This document shows positions 35,794-43,991 of a stretch of DNA of 52,833 nt, piece after piece. The number at the start of each line of letters is the position of its first letter. Position 1 is the first letter of the stretch. The position numbers and the translations under genes were made by a program. Under the pieces are notes generated by a model. The model saw nothing but the letters and a program-made list of their open reading frames with translations, did no database searches and had not been told where the DNA came from. Origin of the DNA: CAYVBJ01 sp964517005 (GTDB lineage Bacteria; Bacteroidota; Rhodothermia; Balneolales; Balneolaceae); assembly GCA_964517005.1 (NCBI GenBank), contig CAZFAJ010000011.1:1-52833 (forward strand). The letters are read 5' to 3'.

Positions 35794-35982
35794 AGCAATG
35801 TTACAATATTGGGTTGCTTATGCAGAGCGAAATTACAAAAAGAATTTGTTCGTTTCCGGAAAGCAATATCTTTTTACTTCAGGATTATAGTCGCAATAAT
35901 AAAAAACCCAATTCTGATTTAACTTAAAATTCATTTCAATTCATCAGAATTGGGAAAGTCAACAAGCGAAAACCGGCTGATT

Positions 35983-36522
35983 TTAATTTATGGGAAACCG
36001 AACACCCGCACCGATCACAAGCTGGTCGGCATCGCTTACAATGTATTTGATCTCAGCATAGAGGGATCCAAAGTTAACATCATATTCGCCGCCAATTCCC
36101 AGGTTGAGTCCGAATTCTGAATCAGAAGCTGATCCGCCTCCAAAAAAGTCATTGCCGTCAAAGTCAAAATTTACGGATGTGATATTTATTCCCGCCAATC
36201 CATATGCTCTTTTGCCTTCATCTTCCACAAAGATATAGTTTCCGTTGAAGTTGAGTTCCCAAACCGTGAGTTTTGCACCACCTTCCTTGTCCGGAAAGTA
36301 AAATTTGAAGTTGGCACCGGCACGTATTTTTTCATCAAATGAATAATATCCGCCGGCATTGATTCCAATACTGTTGTCCAGATCTCCTTCACCGATTCCG
36401 CTGCCGAAAATAAGTCCGCCTCCGACTTTGATATCGCCTTTCTCGCTTTGAGCCATCAGTTGCGTTTGTAAAGAGAAGATTAACAGCAGAGAAATTCCAA
36501 TGCAATTAATTACTTTTTTCAT
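35983..36522 (-). CDS. Small outer-membrane beta-barrel protein
   Basis: A 179-residue exported protein with a clear signal peptide (KVINCIGISLLLIFSLQTQLMAQ). The rest is Gly-rich with alternating hydrophobic residues in about eight short strands and ends in VIGAGVRFPIN, as expected for an OmpX/OmpW-like 8-stranded barrel. Function unknown; it stands alone upstream of the metal-resistance operon. Confidence 0.75.
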   Translation of the reverse strand: MKKVINCIGISLLLIFSLQTQLMAQSEKGDIKVGGGLIFGSGIGEGDLDNSIGINAGGYYSFDEKIRAGANFKFYFPDKEGGAKLTVWELNFNGNYIFVEDEGKRAYGLAGINITSVNFDFDGNDFFGGGSASDSEFGLNLGIGGEYDVNFGSLYAEIKYIVSDADQLVIGAGVRFPIN

Positions 36523-36723
36523 AAATCCACTTATTATTATAGTTAGTATTGATTTTGAAACCTTTTTTTGGTCTCAATACTGTATGCGTATTTTTTTTCT
36601 GATAAACTTCATTTTTTTTATAATCAGCCCTGCAGAACAGATTATTTACAAGTTTGAATATTAGACGAACCAAATCTGACCCTGCCGGTATGCTACAGGA
36701 AGCTATCCCGGATTATTCCCAAA

Positions 36724-38823
36724 TCACTTTAACAGCCTCGACGAATTGAACATAATCCCGATATCAGGCAGTGACTGTGCTGCAGCTGCAAGAACCGGCG
36801 GCAGAAAACCGAAAGCCGCCAAGGTAAGGCCGGCTACATTGTACAAGCCTGTAAATCCAAAATTTCCCTTTATCACTCTCATGGTTCGCTGTGACATTTC
36901 AAATAGCCGGGGAACCAGCATCCAGTCATCGCGCATCAGGGTGATGTGTGCGGTCTCGATTGCCACGTCGGTTCCCTTTACTCCCATTGCGATGCCCACA
37001 TCCGCCTGTGCCAGGGCGGGAGCATCGTTAACACCATCGCCGATCATGACCACTTTATGTCCTTTTTGCTGGTAACTTTTTACGATCTCAATTTTATCTT
37101 CAGGCAGCAATTCAGCCCGGTACGGGATCGAAAGCTTTTCAGCAAGTTGTGCGGCAGTTGTTTCATTATCTCCCGTAAGCAGTTCAATATGTTCAATACC
37201 ACTTTTCCTGATTTGATTGATGGCATCCCGAACTTCGGTACGCTCTTTGTCGCGTGCTGCCAGGATACCGGCCGGCTCACTATTACGCCTGACAATCATC
37301 ACCGTTTTCCCCTCTTTTTCAAGATCACGAATTTGTTTATTGACAGAGGACGTATTTTCACCTCGTTTATTTGTGACGGATATTTCCATTTTGTCAAAGC
37401 CGGCAGTTACACCGCTGCCGGGAACCGCTTTAAATCTGTCGGGCTTGCGTAAGGTGAGATTGTATTCCCCTGCCTTTTGAATAATAGCTCTTGCCAGGGG
37501 GTGCTCAGAATACTGTTCTGCACTGGCTGCCAGCTGCAGCAGTTCACCTTTGGAAATGCCGTTAAGGGGAATCATATCTGAAATTTCAGGCTCACCGAAT
37601 GTGAGGGTACCCGTCTTGTCGATCAGCAAAACGTCAGCCACAGCCAGCTTTTCCAGGTACCGGCCGCCCTTGATCAGCAGTCCCTGTTTAGCACCGGACC
37701 CAATTGTAGCCAGCAGTGCAACCGGGGTGGCAAGTGCAAACGCACAGGAACAGGCCACAACCAGAACGGCTACGGTCGACATCACATCCTGCCTGAAAAC
37801 ATAGGTAAGAATAGCAATCAGGAGTACGACCGGAAGATACCATGCTGAAAATTTCTCGGCATATTGCTGGATTTCGCCCCGGTTGGCTTCGGCTTCCTCC
37901 ACAAGGCGGATGATCTTTCCGAATGTCGTGTTTTCACCGGCAGCCGTTGTTTTCACGGTAAGCCTTCCTCCCTGCGCAAGTGTGGCCGCATACACGTTAT
38001 CACCGGCTGAAACCTCCCTTGGCATGGATTCGCCCGTGATGGCTGACTGATCTACTGCAGCAAATCCCTCGGAGACAACACCGTCAACCGGAATTTTGCC
38101 GCCGGGTCGAACCAGTACTATATCTCCTTTCTTTACTTCCAAAACCGGGATTTCAGTTTCCTTCCCATCTCTGATAACGGTTGCTTTCTGCGGGGCAAAC
38201 CGGGTTAGCGACCGTAATGAATCCCGTGCTTTGTCGGTCGTAAAACCTTCGATATAATCCCCGGTGCGCATAAAAAAGACAACGATAGCCGCTGTGACCC
38301 ACTCGCCTGCAGCCAGGGCAGCCAGGGCGCCTACAGCCATCAGTGCGTGGGCAATCACACGACCCTGGAAAGCAGCCACGAGCACTTTTTTAAATACGTT
38401 GTATCCCATCAAAAGCACAAGGATTACACCGGCCCAAAAAGGGATGAACTCTGTCATCGACTCAAAAAGCCCGAGCCATTCACCTGCAACCACGACAAAA
38501 AGTACGCCCCCGAACACAATACCAAACAGGTTTAAAATCTTGCGCGCTTTTTGGTCCAGAGCATCCTGGCCTTTTTCGGAGTCGGATTTTGTGTTTGCTT
38601 CAGCCACTTCATATCCCGCATTTCTCACGGCACGGACGATTGCATCACGAATTTCCTTCCCGTTTTTAGCCTGCACCATCGCTTTTTCGGATGAAAGCAA
38701 GACCTCTGCTTTTGTCACTCCCTCTACTTTTTCGATAGATTGTTTCACAGCCCTGGCGCAGCCGGCGCAGTCCATGCCTTTAACGGGGAGTTCGATGGTG
38801 TGATTGTGGTTATTTGAGTTCAT
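36724..38823 (-). CDS. Heavy-metal P-type ATPase with HMA domain
   Basis: A 699-residue P1B-type metal pump. It has an N-terminal heavy-metal-binding domain (G-M-D-C-A-G-C-A, about residue 15), the actuator T-G-E-S motif, the phosphorylation site D-K-T-G-T-L-T, the SEHPLA motif and G-D-G-V-N-D-A-P-A. The transmembrane metal motif reads C-S-C (ACSCAFALATP), not the usual C-P-C, and the last helix has QSLPDIGIMFNSSRLL. Last gene of the MerR-MerF operon, about 210 bases after merF. Zn, Cd, Pb, Cu or Hg are all possible; the neighbours favour Hg or another thiophilic metal. Confidence 0.88.
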   Translation of the reverse strand: MNSNNHNHTIELPVKGMDCAGCARAVKQSIEKVEGVTKAEVLLSSEKAMVQAKNGKEIRDAIVRAVRNAGYEVAEANTKSDSEKGQDALDQKARKILNLFGIVFGGVLFVVVAGEWLGLFESMTEFIPFWAGVILVLLMGYNVFKKVLVAAFQGRVIAHALMAVGALAALAAGEWVTAAIVVFFMRTGDYIEGFTTDKARDSLRSLTRFAPQKATVIRDGKETEIPVLEVKKGDIVLVRPGGKIPVDGVVSEGFAAVDQSAITGESMPREVSAGDNVYAATLAQGGRLTVKTTAAGENTTFGKIIRLVEEAEANRGEIQQYAEKFSAWYLPVVLLIAILTYVFRQDVMSTVAVLVVACSCAFALATPVALLATIGSGAKQGLLIKGGRYLEKLAVADVLLIDKTGTLTFGEPEISDMIPLNGISKGELLQLAASAEQYSEHPLARAIIQKAGEYNLTLRKPDRFKAVPGSGVTAGFDKMEISVTNKRGENTSSVNKQIRDLEKEGKTVMIVRRNSEPAGILAARDKERTEVRDAINQIRKSGIEHIELLTGDNETTAAQLAEKLSIPYRAELLPEDKIEIVKSYQQKGHKVVMIGDGVNDAPALAQADVGIAMGVKGTDVAIETAHITLMRDDWMLVPRLFEMSQRTMRVIKGNFGFTGLYNVAGLTLAAFGFLPPVLAAAAQSLPDIGIMFNSSRLLK

Positions 38824-38847
38824 TTGGGTGTGTGCTTAGTCCCCGGT

Positions 38848-38996
38848 ACACACCCCTGGCTACCCATAATCGCCTGATGGCGTTATGGTTACCCTGTCCC
38901 CTCTCCCCGACACTCTTAAAATCGTGTACGGGACAGGCGAGAGGGGACAGACTCTTTCAAAACGCCGAAGGCGATTTTGAAAAGGCAGGGGTGTGT
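38848..38996. repeat. Nested inverted repeats between merF and the P-type ATPase gene
   Basis: An outer perfect 11-bp inverted pair (38848-38858 and 38986-38996) encloses a perfect 12-bp pair (CTGTCCCCTCTC, about 38897-38908, with GAGAGGGGACAG ending at 38950) and two smaller hairpins with GCC/GGC stems on either side. The whole ~150-bp intergenic space is thus able to fold. It could be a small mobile element or an RNA structure that sets different levels for the two genes. Confidence 0.7.
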
Positions 38997-39032
38997 GCCC
39001 GATGTGGCAACTTGTCATCTTCATAAAACTCA

Positions 39033-39263
39033 TCATCTCTTCTTCAGTTTATACTTCCTGTATCCAAAAAAGAAAACGGCAAGGCCGATAAAAAACACCG
39101 GCAGGATTACATAATCAATATAGGCAGTATAGGCGGCAATGCCGGCAAATGCAAAGCCCCAAACCAGCAAAGGTGTAAAGCAGCAAATACCCGCCACAAG
39201 AGCTGTCCAGAAGCCGGCTTTTGTAAATTTATTGGCTTTTATGATTTGAAATTCAGACATCAT
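39033..39263 (-). CDS. merF: MerF-like mercury transport protein
   Basis: A 76-residue inner-membrane protein with two hydrophobic helices and the cysteine pair I-C-C-F-T-P in the first, followed by GIAAYTAYIDYVILPVFFIGL. This matches MerF, which carries Hg(II) across the inner membrane to mercuric reductase. MerF normally has a second cysteine pair near the C-terminus; here the tail is GYRKYKLKKR without cysteines. It starts directly after the stop of the upstream gene (no gap). No merA is in the operon. Confidence 0.8.
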   Translation of the reverse strand: MMSEFQIIKANKFTKAGFWTALVAGICCFTPLLVWGFAFAGIAAYTAYIDYVILPVFFIGLAVFFFGYRKYKLKKR

Positions 39264-39476
39264 TCAGCAACATTCACTGTTTCTTTTTTGTGAAGGCGGA
39301 CATTTAGTATCACCATAAGAACAAAACACACAGCAATCACCCGGCCTGGGTTTTGAAACTTTTCCACACGAGGGGCATTCCCAAAAAAACATACAGGCAT
39401 CTTCCGGCATATTTTCTTTCTTTGTTTCTCTGCATTCGGGGCATGTGATTTCGGATACAAGCTTTATCTCATTCAT
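39264..39476 (-). CDS. Cysteine-rich GDCCVFCSYG family protein
   Basis: A 70-residue soluble protein with 11 cysteines arranged as C-x2-C, C, C-x2-C, then G-D-C-C-V-F-C-S-Y-G, followed by K-C-P-P and a C-terminal C-C. The G-D-C-C-V-F-C-S-Y-G stretch is known from small proteins encoded next to mer-type genes; its function is not established. A role as a metal chaperone or buffer is an inference from cysteine content and context. It overlaps the end of merR by 8 bases, hence translationally coupled. Confidence 0.75.
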   Translation of the reverse strand: MNEIKLVSEITCPECRETKKENMPEDACMFFWECPSCGKVSKPRPGDCCVFCSYGDTKCPPSQKRNSECC

Positions 39477-39891
39477 CTGATTTGTTATCTCCGGTTAATG
39501 CTTTCAAAATGGCACACGATTCATCCGCATTCTCAGCCTTGCATCTTGCAATTAATTCATCGAGTGCATTTCTGATTTCGACCAGGGTTTCAATTTTTTT
39601 GGTAACTGCTCTTCTTTTCTTTTCGGCATGCGCCCGGACAGCGCTGCAGTCGGTAGTCGCATCCACTTTCAGATCCAGCAATTCACGTATTTCTTTCAGT
39701 GTAAAACCCAGTTCCTGTGCGCGTTTGATAAACCGGATCTGTTCGATATGAATTTGTGAAAATTCACGGTAGCCAGACCTGCGCCTTGCCGGCGGTGATA
39801 TCAATTTGATCCGTTCATAGTAGCGAACCGTTTCCCTGTTCACGCCGGCAAGCTCAGCCGTTTTACCGATTTTATAGGTATTGCTATTCAA
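39469..39891 (-). CDS. merR: MerR-type metal-responsive regulator
   Basis: A 140-residue MerR-family activator. N-terminal winged helix (YKIGKTAELAGVNRETVRYYERIKLI), then the dimer helix. Three cysteines at the positions used by Hg-sensing MerR are present: D-C-S-A-V-R, A-R-C-K-A and E-S-C-A-I-L, each in the expected surroundings (AHAEKK between the first two). This favours Hg(II) or a similar thiophilic metal over Zn or Cu. It is inside the operon it should control, behind a small Cys-rich gene, so the system is autoregulated. Confidence 0.88.
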   Translation of the reverse strand: MNSNTYKIGKTAELAGVNRETVRYYERIKLISPPARRRSGYREFSQIHIEQIRFIKRAQELGFTLKEIRELLDLKVDATTDCSAVRAHAEKKRRAVTKKIETLVEIRNALDELIARCKAENADESCAILKALTGDNKSDE

Positions 39892-39900
39892 AATCTCGGT

Positions 39901-40047
39901 TTAATTAATTTTTTCCATGGTTTTCCCGCAACAGTATCTCGGGTTTTGGGTCCCGCTGCAACTTTCAGGTGCACTTTTTGTTACGCTTACTTCGCATCCA
40001 CAACTTTTGTCAGGACATCGATAAATTTCTCCTTTCTTCAACGGCAT
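39901..40047 (-). CDS. Small six-cysteine protein leading the mer-like operon
   Basis: A 48-residue protein (starts MPLKKGEIYRC) with six cysteines: C11, the C-x-C pair at 16 and 18, C30, and the C-C pair at 39-40. The C-x4-C-x-C...C...C-C layout is like small metal-binding or zinc-ribbon peptides found beside heavy-metal genes. It is the first gene after the putative MerR-type promoter and ends 9 bases before merR. It is too short for most ORF callers. Confidence 0.65.
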   Translation of the reverse strand: MPLKKGEIYRCPDKSCGCEVSVTKSAPESCSGTQNPRYCCGKTMEKIN

Positions 40048-40088
40048 AAAACCTCTGTTCTTTTTAATTCGAATTTCAATTCATCTGT

Positions 40089-40120
40089 AATATAAGGGTT
40101 GTAGTATGGTACAGAGTCAA
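40089..40120 (-). promoter_or_regulatory. Candidate MerR-controlled promoter
   Basis: Read leftward: TTGACT (40115-40120), a 20-base spacer and TATATT (40089-40094). A spacer longer than 17 bases is the hallmark of promoters activated by MerR-type distortion; 19-20 bases is typical. The spacer contains GTAC and CTAC half-sites. It stands about 40 bases before the first gene of the operon. Confidence 0.5.
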
Positions 40121-40489
40121 GTGGTTGATGAAAATTGATTTTATTGCCGATCATGATTATAGAACCGTAGAACCGTGGAATTGTAGAATTGCATTTTTTT
40201 AAACGCGGCCATAAATCAAAAATCATTTCAAGCCGAGGGATCGGGATTGTGCTCCGAGCCGAAGGTAATTCTCGCGAGGTGAAAATTACACAGAAGTCAA
40301 CGCGTTCTCATCGCACTTAACAATTCGACATCCACCCATCACCCTGTCTCTCTTTCTCTTCGTCTCTACATCTACCATTCTCTCAGTTCCTGCTTTAGTT
40401 TGCGTCGTATCCAAGATTGAATTATTATCTGATATTCAGATACGAACATTTTTCTGAAAAAGACATATTAGCATAATATTTTCAAGTTT
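40121..40489. other. Intergenic region without recognised gene
   Basis: Divergent space between the mer-like operon and the next rightward gene. It holds a short degenerate repeat of GTAGAA-C/T and GTGGAAT units near 40159-40193. No RNA gene or terminator is visible. Confidence 0.5.
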
Positions 40490-41017
40490 ATGTGGTACAA
40501 AAATATCAGAGCGCAAAATTTTCTGATCCTTGCTTTTTCATTATTTGGAATTGTGGGTTCCGCCTATGTTTTTAACCTGAAGTCAGAATTAAGTTTTGAG
40601 GAAAGACGCCAAATAGAGACAGAAGTTTTTTCCATTTTAGTCGATTACATAATCTCTTATCCAAAGACAAATATAGATTACATCTTTCTTAGTATTTCTG
40701 GCTCAGACCCGTCTCCGGAAATTTTAAATAATATCTATGGCCGTAAGTTAACTGTAGAACCGATCTCTTCTTCAAAAATTATGTTTGGATTCTCCGCACC
40801 TGTTGTTCATAAATCAGATATAAGCAAACGAGGCATCCAAATAGATCTGAAAATACTTAATAAAGAACCAAACGGACACGTGAAAGTGCTAACCTCCTTT
40901 TATCAGGACAAAGAAACTAAGGAAACTTATGAGTATACACTTTTCAAGAATGATGGAATCTATCGGGTTAATTCAGTAAAACGACCTGAGCGTATTCTTT
41001 TTGGACAGAAGCTATAA
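40490..41017 (+). CDS. Hypothetical membrane-anchored protein
   Basis: A 175-residue protein with one N-terminal hydrophobic helix (about residues 10-28, signal or anchor) and a soluble, probably exported domain of mixed alpha and beta. I recognise no family. It starts with ATG 65 bases past the AT-rich region and has no operon partner. Confidence 0.55.
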   Translation: MWYKNIRAQNFLILAFSLFGIVGSAYVFNLKSELSFEERRQIETEVFSILVDYIISYPKTNIDYIFLSISGSDPSPEILNNIYGRKLTVEPISSSKIMFGFSAPVVHKSDISKRGIQIDLKILNKEPNGHVKVLTSFYQDKETKETYEYTLFKNDGIYRVNSVKRPERILFGQKL

Positions 41018-41112
41018 AAAGGGTGGGCCCGCCAGTTAAGAGAAGCATCTGCATCGGTTGCTATCTTTACTTGATTCAGGCAAGTTTGAAATTAATCTAT
41101 CGAGTAGCTGCC

Positions 41113-41235
41113 ATGAATACATTAAGCGTCAGATTACGCGATTCATTGTACAAAAAATTAAATGAACTTGTTAAAATGATATTGCCGTTTCAGTACTTGC
41201 AGCAGAAAACCCATGTAAAGTTATTCGAAGTTTGA
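41113..41235 (+). pseudogene. Possible broken ribbon-helix-helix antitoxin-like fragment
   Basis: From ATG 41113 the frame reads MNTLSVRLRDSLYKKLNELVK, the usual start of a ribbon-helix-helix DNA-binding protein, then becomes non-family sequence and stops at 41235. In another frame from about 41177 (DIAVSVLAAEN) the sequence looks somewhat more like the missing second helix. I infer a frameshifted or truncated remnant; no toxin gene is adjacent. Confidence 0.25.
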
Positions 41236-41303
41236 AGAAAACATACTAATTTACTCCATACGACAATTAATACGCTGGTTGAGTAAGCAGTCTAAATTTC
41301 ATC

Positions 41304-42194
41304 ATGAAAAATCGAAATTCAATTGTAAGAACAAGTACAATTTCCGTGGCGCTGGCAGCTCTGTGCTGGGGGTTATCGGGCGGGATCGGCGGTATTCTTA
41401 TCGCCGATGGCTGGGATGCGTTCGTGGTTTCGTTCTACCGGGGCGCAATCGGGCTGCTGTTTGTCCTGGCCTGGCTGTTGCTGCAACCGGGTGGCAGCGG
41501 ACTTGCAAGCAGCCGGTTATGGTTCTGGTCAGTGATTGCCGGTTTTGGTGTGGCAGGTAACTTCGCGTTCTATTTTATGAGTATCGACCAGGGAAGTGTT
41601 GCGGTTGCGGCTACGCTGATGTACTGCGCCCCGGTGTTTGTGTATCTGGTGTCGTTCGCACTTAAGCTTGAAAGGCCAACGGTCCTGAAATGGGCTGCGA
41701 TTGTGGTAGTGATGCTGGGTATCGTATTGCTTACCCAAATTTATGATGTCGGTGCAGGCGGTATTACGCTTGCCGGTGTGGGCGCCGGGCTGCTTGCCGG
41801 CTTGTCCTACGCGGTATTCATTTTTGGTTTCAAGTATGCGGCGCCCCACGGCAGTCCGCAGGCTATTCTCACGATAGCGTTTGCGGTACTTGCCATCATC
41901 CTTGTTTGGCCGGGCGATTCGGGCCAAACCATGGCAGTCCTGAGTACACCGGATTGGCCATTTTTCGTATTACTGGGAGTGCTTGGCGCAGGATTATCAT
42001 TCATTCTTTACATCGTAGGCCTGAATCATACCGCTCCGGCCGTGGCTTCAATTTTAGCTATGGTCGAACCGGTCACCGCATCATTGTTCGGTGTTGTGAT
42101 TTTAAACGAAAGCCTGGCTGGTTCTCAATTTTTAGGTATGGGTCTGATATTGGTCACAGTAACAGCACTGAGTGTAAATTCGAGCTCCGGATAG
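41304..42194 (+). CDS. EamA/DMT family transporter
   Basis: A 296-residue inner-membrane protein with ten hydrophobic segments in two homologous halves. The first half begins ALAALCWGLSGGIGG and the second ALLAGLSYAVFIFGFKYA, ending in ILAMVEPVTASLFGVVILNESL, the signature of the drug/metabolite transporter superfamily. The cargo is unknown. By eye the gene is richer in G and C than its neighbours, a possible sign of acquisition. Monocistronic. Confidence 0.9.
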   Translation: MKNRNSIVRTSTISVALAALCWGLSGGIGGILIADGWDAFVVSFYRGAIGLLFVLAWLLLQPGGSGLASSRLWFWSVIAGFGVAGNFAFYFMSIDQGSVAVAATLMYCAPVFVYLVSFALKLERPTVLKWAAIVVVMLGIVLLTQIYDVGAGGITLAGVGAGLLAGLSYAVFIFGFKYAAPHGSPQAILTIAFAVLAIILVWPGDSGQTMAVLSTPDWPFFVLLGVLGAGLSFILYIVGLNHTAPAVASILAMVEPVTASLFGVVILNESLAGSQFLGMGLILVTVTALSVNSSSG

Positions 42195-42319
42195 AAACAG
42201 GTTTTGATGAATATCAATGTGAAGATGTCCGGGCCATGATACAATTTTTTTATTAATGCCTCTGAGTTTCTTACTTGAAAATCAGGTACCGGCATTATTT
42301 AACGATTACAAAACAAACC

Positions 42320-42529
42320 ATGGAACACAAAAACTGGAAATGTCCAAAATGCCAAAACAAGGAATTTGAAACCGATTTGCTTCAGGCTACCGGAGGAGGC
42401 TTTACAAAATTCTTCAATATTCAGAGCAAAAAATATACGACTGTAACTTGTATACAGTGTAAGTACACGGAAATCTATAAAGCTGAAACTTCCCGGCTGG
42501 AAAACATCCTGGATTTCTTTGGCAATTAG
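42320..42529 (+). CDS. Zinc-ribbon protein, DUF2082/COG3478-like
   Basis: A 69-residue protein with C-P-K-C near the start and C-I-Q-C about 45 residues later, forming one zinc ribbon, plus the conserved middle ATGGGFTKFFNIQSKKYTTV and tail ENILDFFGN. This matches the small nucleic-acid-binding zinc-ribbon family. I start at ATG 42320; an upstream start at 42275 would add 15 unlikely residues. Confidence 0.85.
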   Translation: MEHKNWKCPKCQNKEFETDLLQATGGGFTKFFNIQSKKYTTVTCIQCKYTEIYKAETSRLENILDFFGN

Positions 42530-42614
42530 ACTCTATCCATCAGGAAAAATGAATGAAAACCCCTTCAGAGGTTGTTCTGTTATTAAATGAATACCAAGAG
42601 AATACGAATTCAAC

Positions 42615-43067
42615 ATGCATTTACTTAAAACAGAGGAGATTTTTAAATTAGTTTCCGATATCATACATAAAGAGACACAACAACACGAAAACCATCTCGA
42701 TCTAACCGTTTCCGAAATTTACTCTTTTACCGGTCCGGGTTCACTTGATTTCGGAGGCAGCGAATTCCAGCCTGCGAAAACGGAAATGATAAAGCCTGAA
42801 AAGGATGATCCGAAACACGATTACGGGTGGTGGAAACTGACAGGCGGGATTTATAAAGCTGTCTTTAATGAAAAGATAAACCAATTGGATCAAGCCACCC
42901 CCGTCATTTCACTTCATGAGCACGCTAAAAAAGCGGGAATCATAGGAAATGAAGGATTTGTATCGGAAGAAGATAGTAGCCGGTTGTCAATTAATTTTAT
43001 TGTTCCGGAAACAGGCTGCAATATTAAAGAGAATGCTAGAATGGCTGCGCTTTATGTGTTGACATAA
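42615..43067 (+). CDS. Possible dUTPase/dCTP-deaminase-fold protein
   Basis: A 150-residue protein. The stretch TGPGSLDFGGSEF, the W-W-K-L-x-G-G-I-Y-K-A-V-F-N-E strand and the late turn R-M-A-A-L-Y-V recall the trimeric dUTPase/dCTP deaminase fold. The usual active-site motifs are not clear, so catalytic activity is uncertain. It lies alone on the plus strand between the zinc-ribbon gene and the UPF0158 gene. Confidence 0.4.
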   Translation: MHLLKTEEIFKLVSDIIHKETQQHENHLDLTVSEIYSFTGPGSLDFGGSEFQPAKTEMIKPEKDDPKHDYGWWKLTGGIYKAVFNEKINQLDQATPVISLHEHAKKAGIIGNEGFVSEEDSSRLSINFIVPETGCNIKENARMAALYVLT

Positions 43068-43177
43068 ATCTGATCAATCTATATTCTTAAGGTAACTCGA
43101 CAGATTTCAACCAGAAGCATATGAATCCCTGTGCAACTGGCCTTTCAGGCTGACCCACAAATCGAATGATGTAATCT

Positions 43178-43870
43178 ATGTCAACTATTGAACTATCCGA
43201 TGAAATGTTATCCATGCTCGAAATGGCGCTTGATGATAATAGTTTTTTGAGTGATTGGTATTTTGACCGGGAAACGAATCAGGTAACTTTTATATCTGAC
43301 GAAGGCGATCCGGACATGGAGAAAGAATTACGGCATAATATTGAAGAAGATACTGAAAGTGAACGGTTCATCTACATTAGTCCGGTGCCAAGCTCTGAGA
43401 ACTGGCAGCAGATGGAGGATTTCATCCTGGAACAGGAGGATCTGGATGACACCGTTCAGTCGCTGCTTCTAACAGCCATCCGGGGGAGTGGTGCATTTCG
43501 CAGGTTCAACGATGCGATTGACGATGTGGGGATCCGGGACCGCTGGTATGCTTACAAAAACAGGCTGGACCGGGAAAAAGCTCTCCGTTGGCTGAAAGAT
43601 CATGAATTGATTTCAGAGGAAAGTGTGGCCAAAGGGCTTAAGATGCTTGAAGATGCGGTGGCCCGGCGAAAACGGATTGAAAATGCCAAAAAGGCGATGA
43701 AAAAAGGGGCACAGGTGATTTGCAGCGAGACACACGGACATGCAGATAAAATCACGCCGGGGAAAACATATGATATTCTGGACGAACGGCCGCTTGATCA
43801 GCTCATCAGGATTAAAGATGACCGCGGCAAAATCGTATGGCTGCCGAAAAGCCATTTTGACCTGGTTTGA
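43178..43870 (+). CDS. UPF0158 family protein with C-terminal SH3-like domain
   Basis: A 230-residue protein. Residues about 1-150 form a UPF0158 domain: the mark is AIRGSGAFRRFNDAIDDVGIRDRWYAYKNR followed by ALRWLKDHEL. Residues about 180-230 (VICSETHGHADKITPGKTYDIL through GKIVWLPKSHFDLV) look like a small SH3-type beta-barrel. No enzymatic role is known. Confidence 0.8.
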   Translation: MSTIELSDEMLSMLEMALDDNSFLSDWYFDRETNQVTFISDEGDPDMEKELRHNIEEDTESERFIYISPVPSSENWQQMEDFILEQEDLDDTVQSLLLTAIRGSGAFRRFNDAIDDVGIRDRWYAYKNRLDREKALRWLKDHELISEESVAKGLKMLEDAVARRKRIENAKKAMKKGAQVICSETHGHADKITPGKTYDILDERPLDQLIRIKDDRGKIVWLPKSHFDLV

Positions 43871-43991
43871 AGTTGAGTGACAAAGCGTTGTTATTTCAAG
43901 AAGCAGGCATTTTCAATTCTTATTCCACTTCGGTTGAAATCCTCTTATTTTTCCGGAAACTTGTTATCACATCCATAAATAATTATCGTAC

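Noticed and set aside
36186..36392. Leftward 68-codon frame inside the small barrel gene
   Set aside because: Out-of-frame shadow of the barrel protein gene, which has a clear signal peptide and strand pattern.
41023..41112. Upstream extension of the ribbon-helix-helix-like frame
   Set aside because: The first 30 codons have no family likeness; the ATG at 41113 begins the recognisable part.
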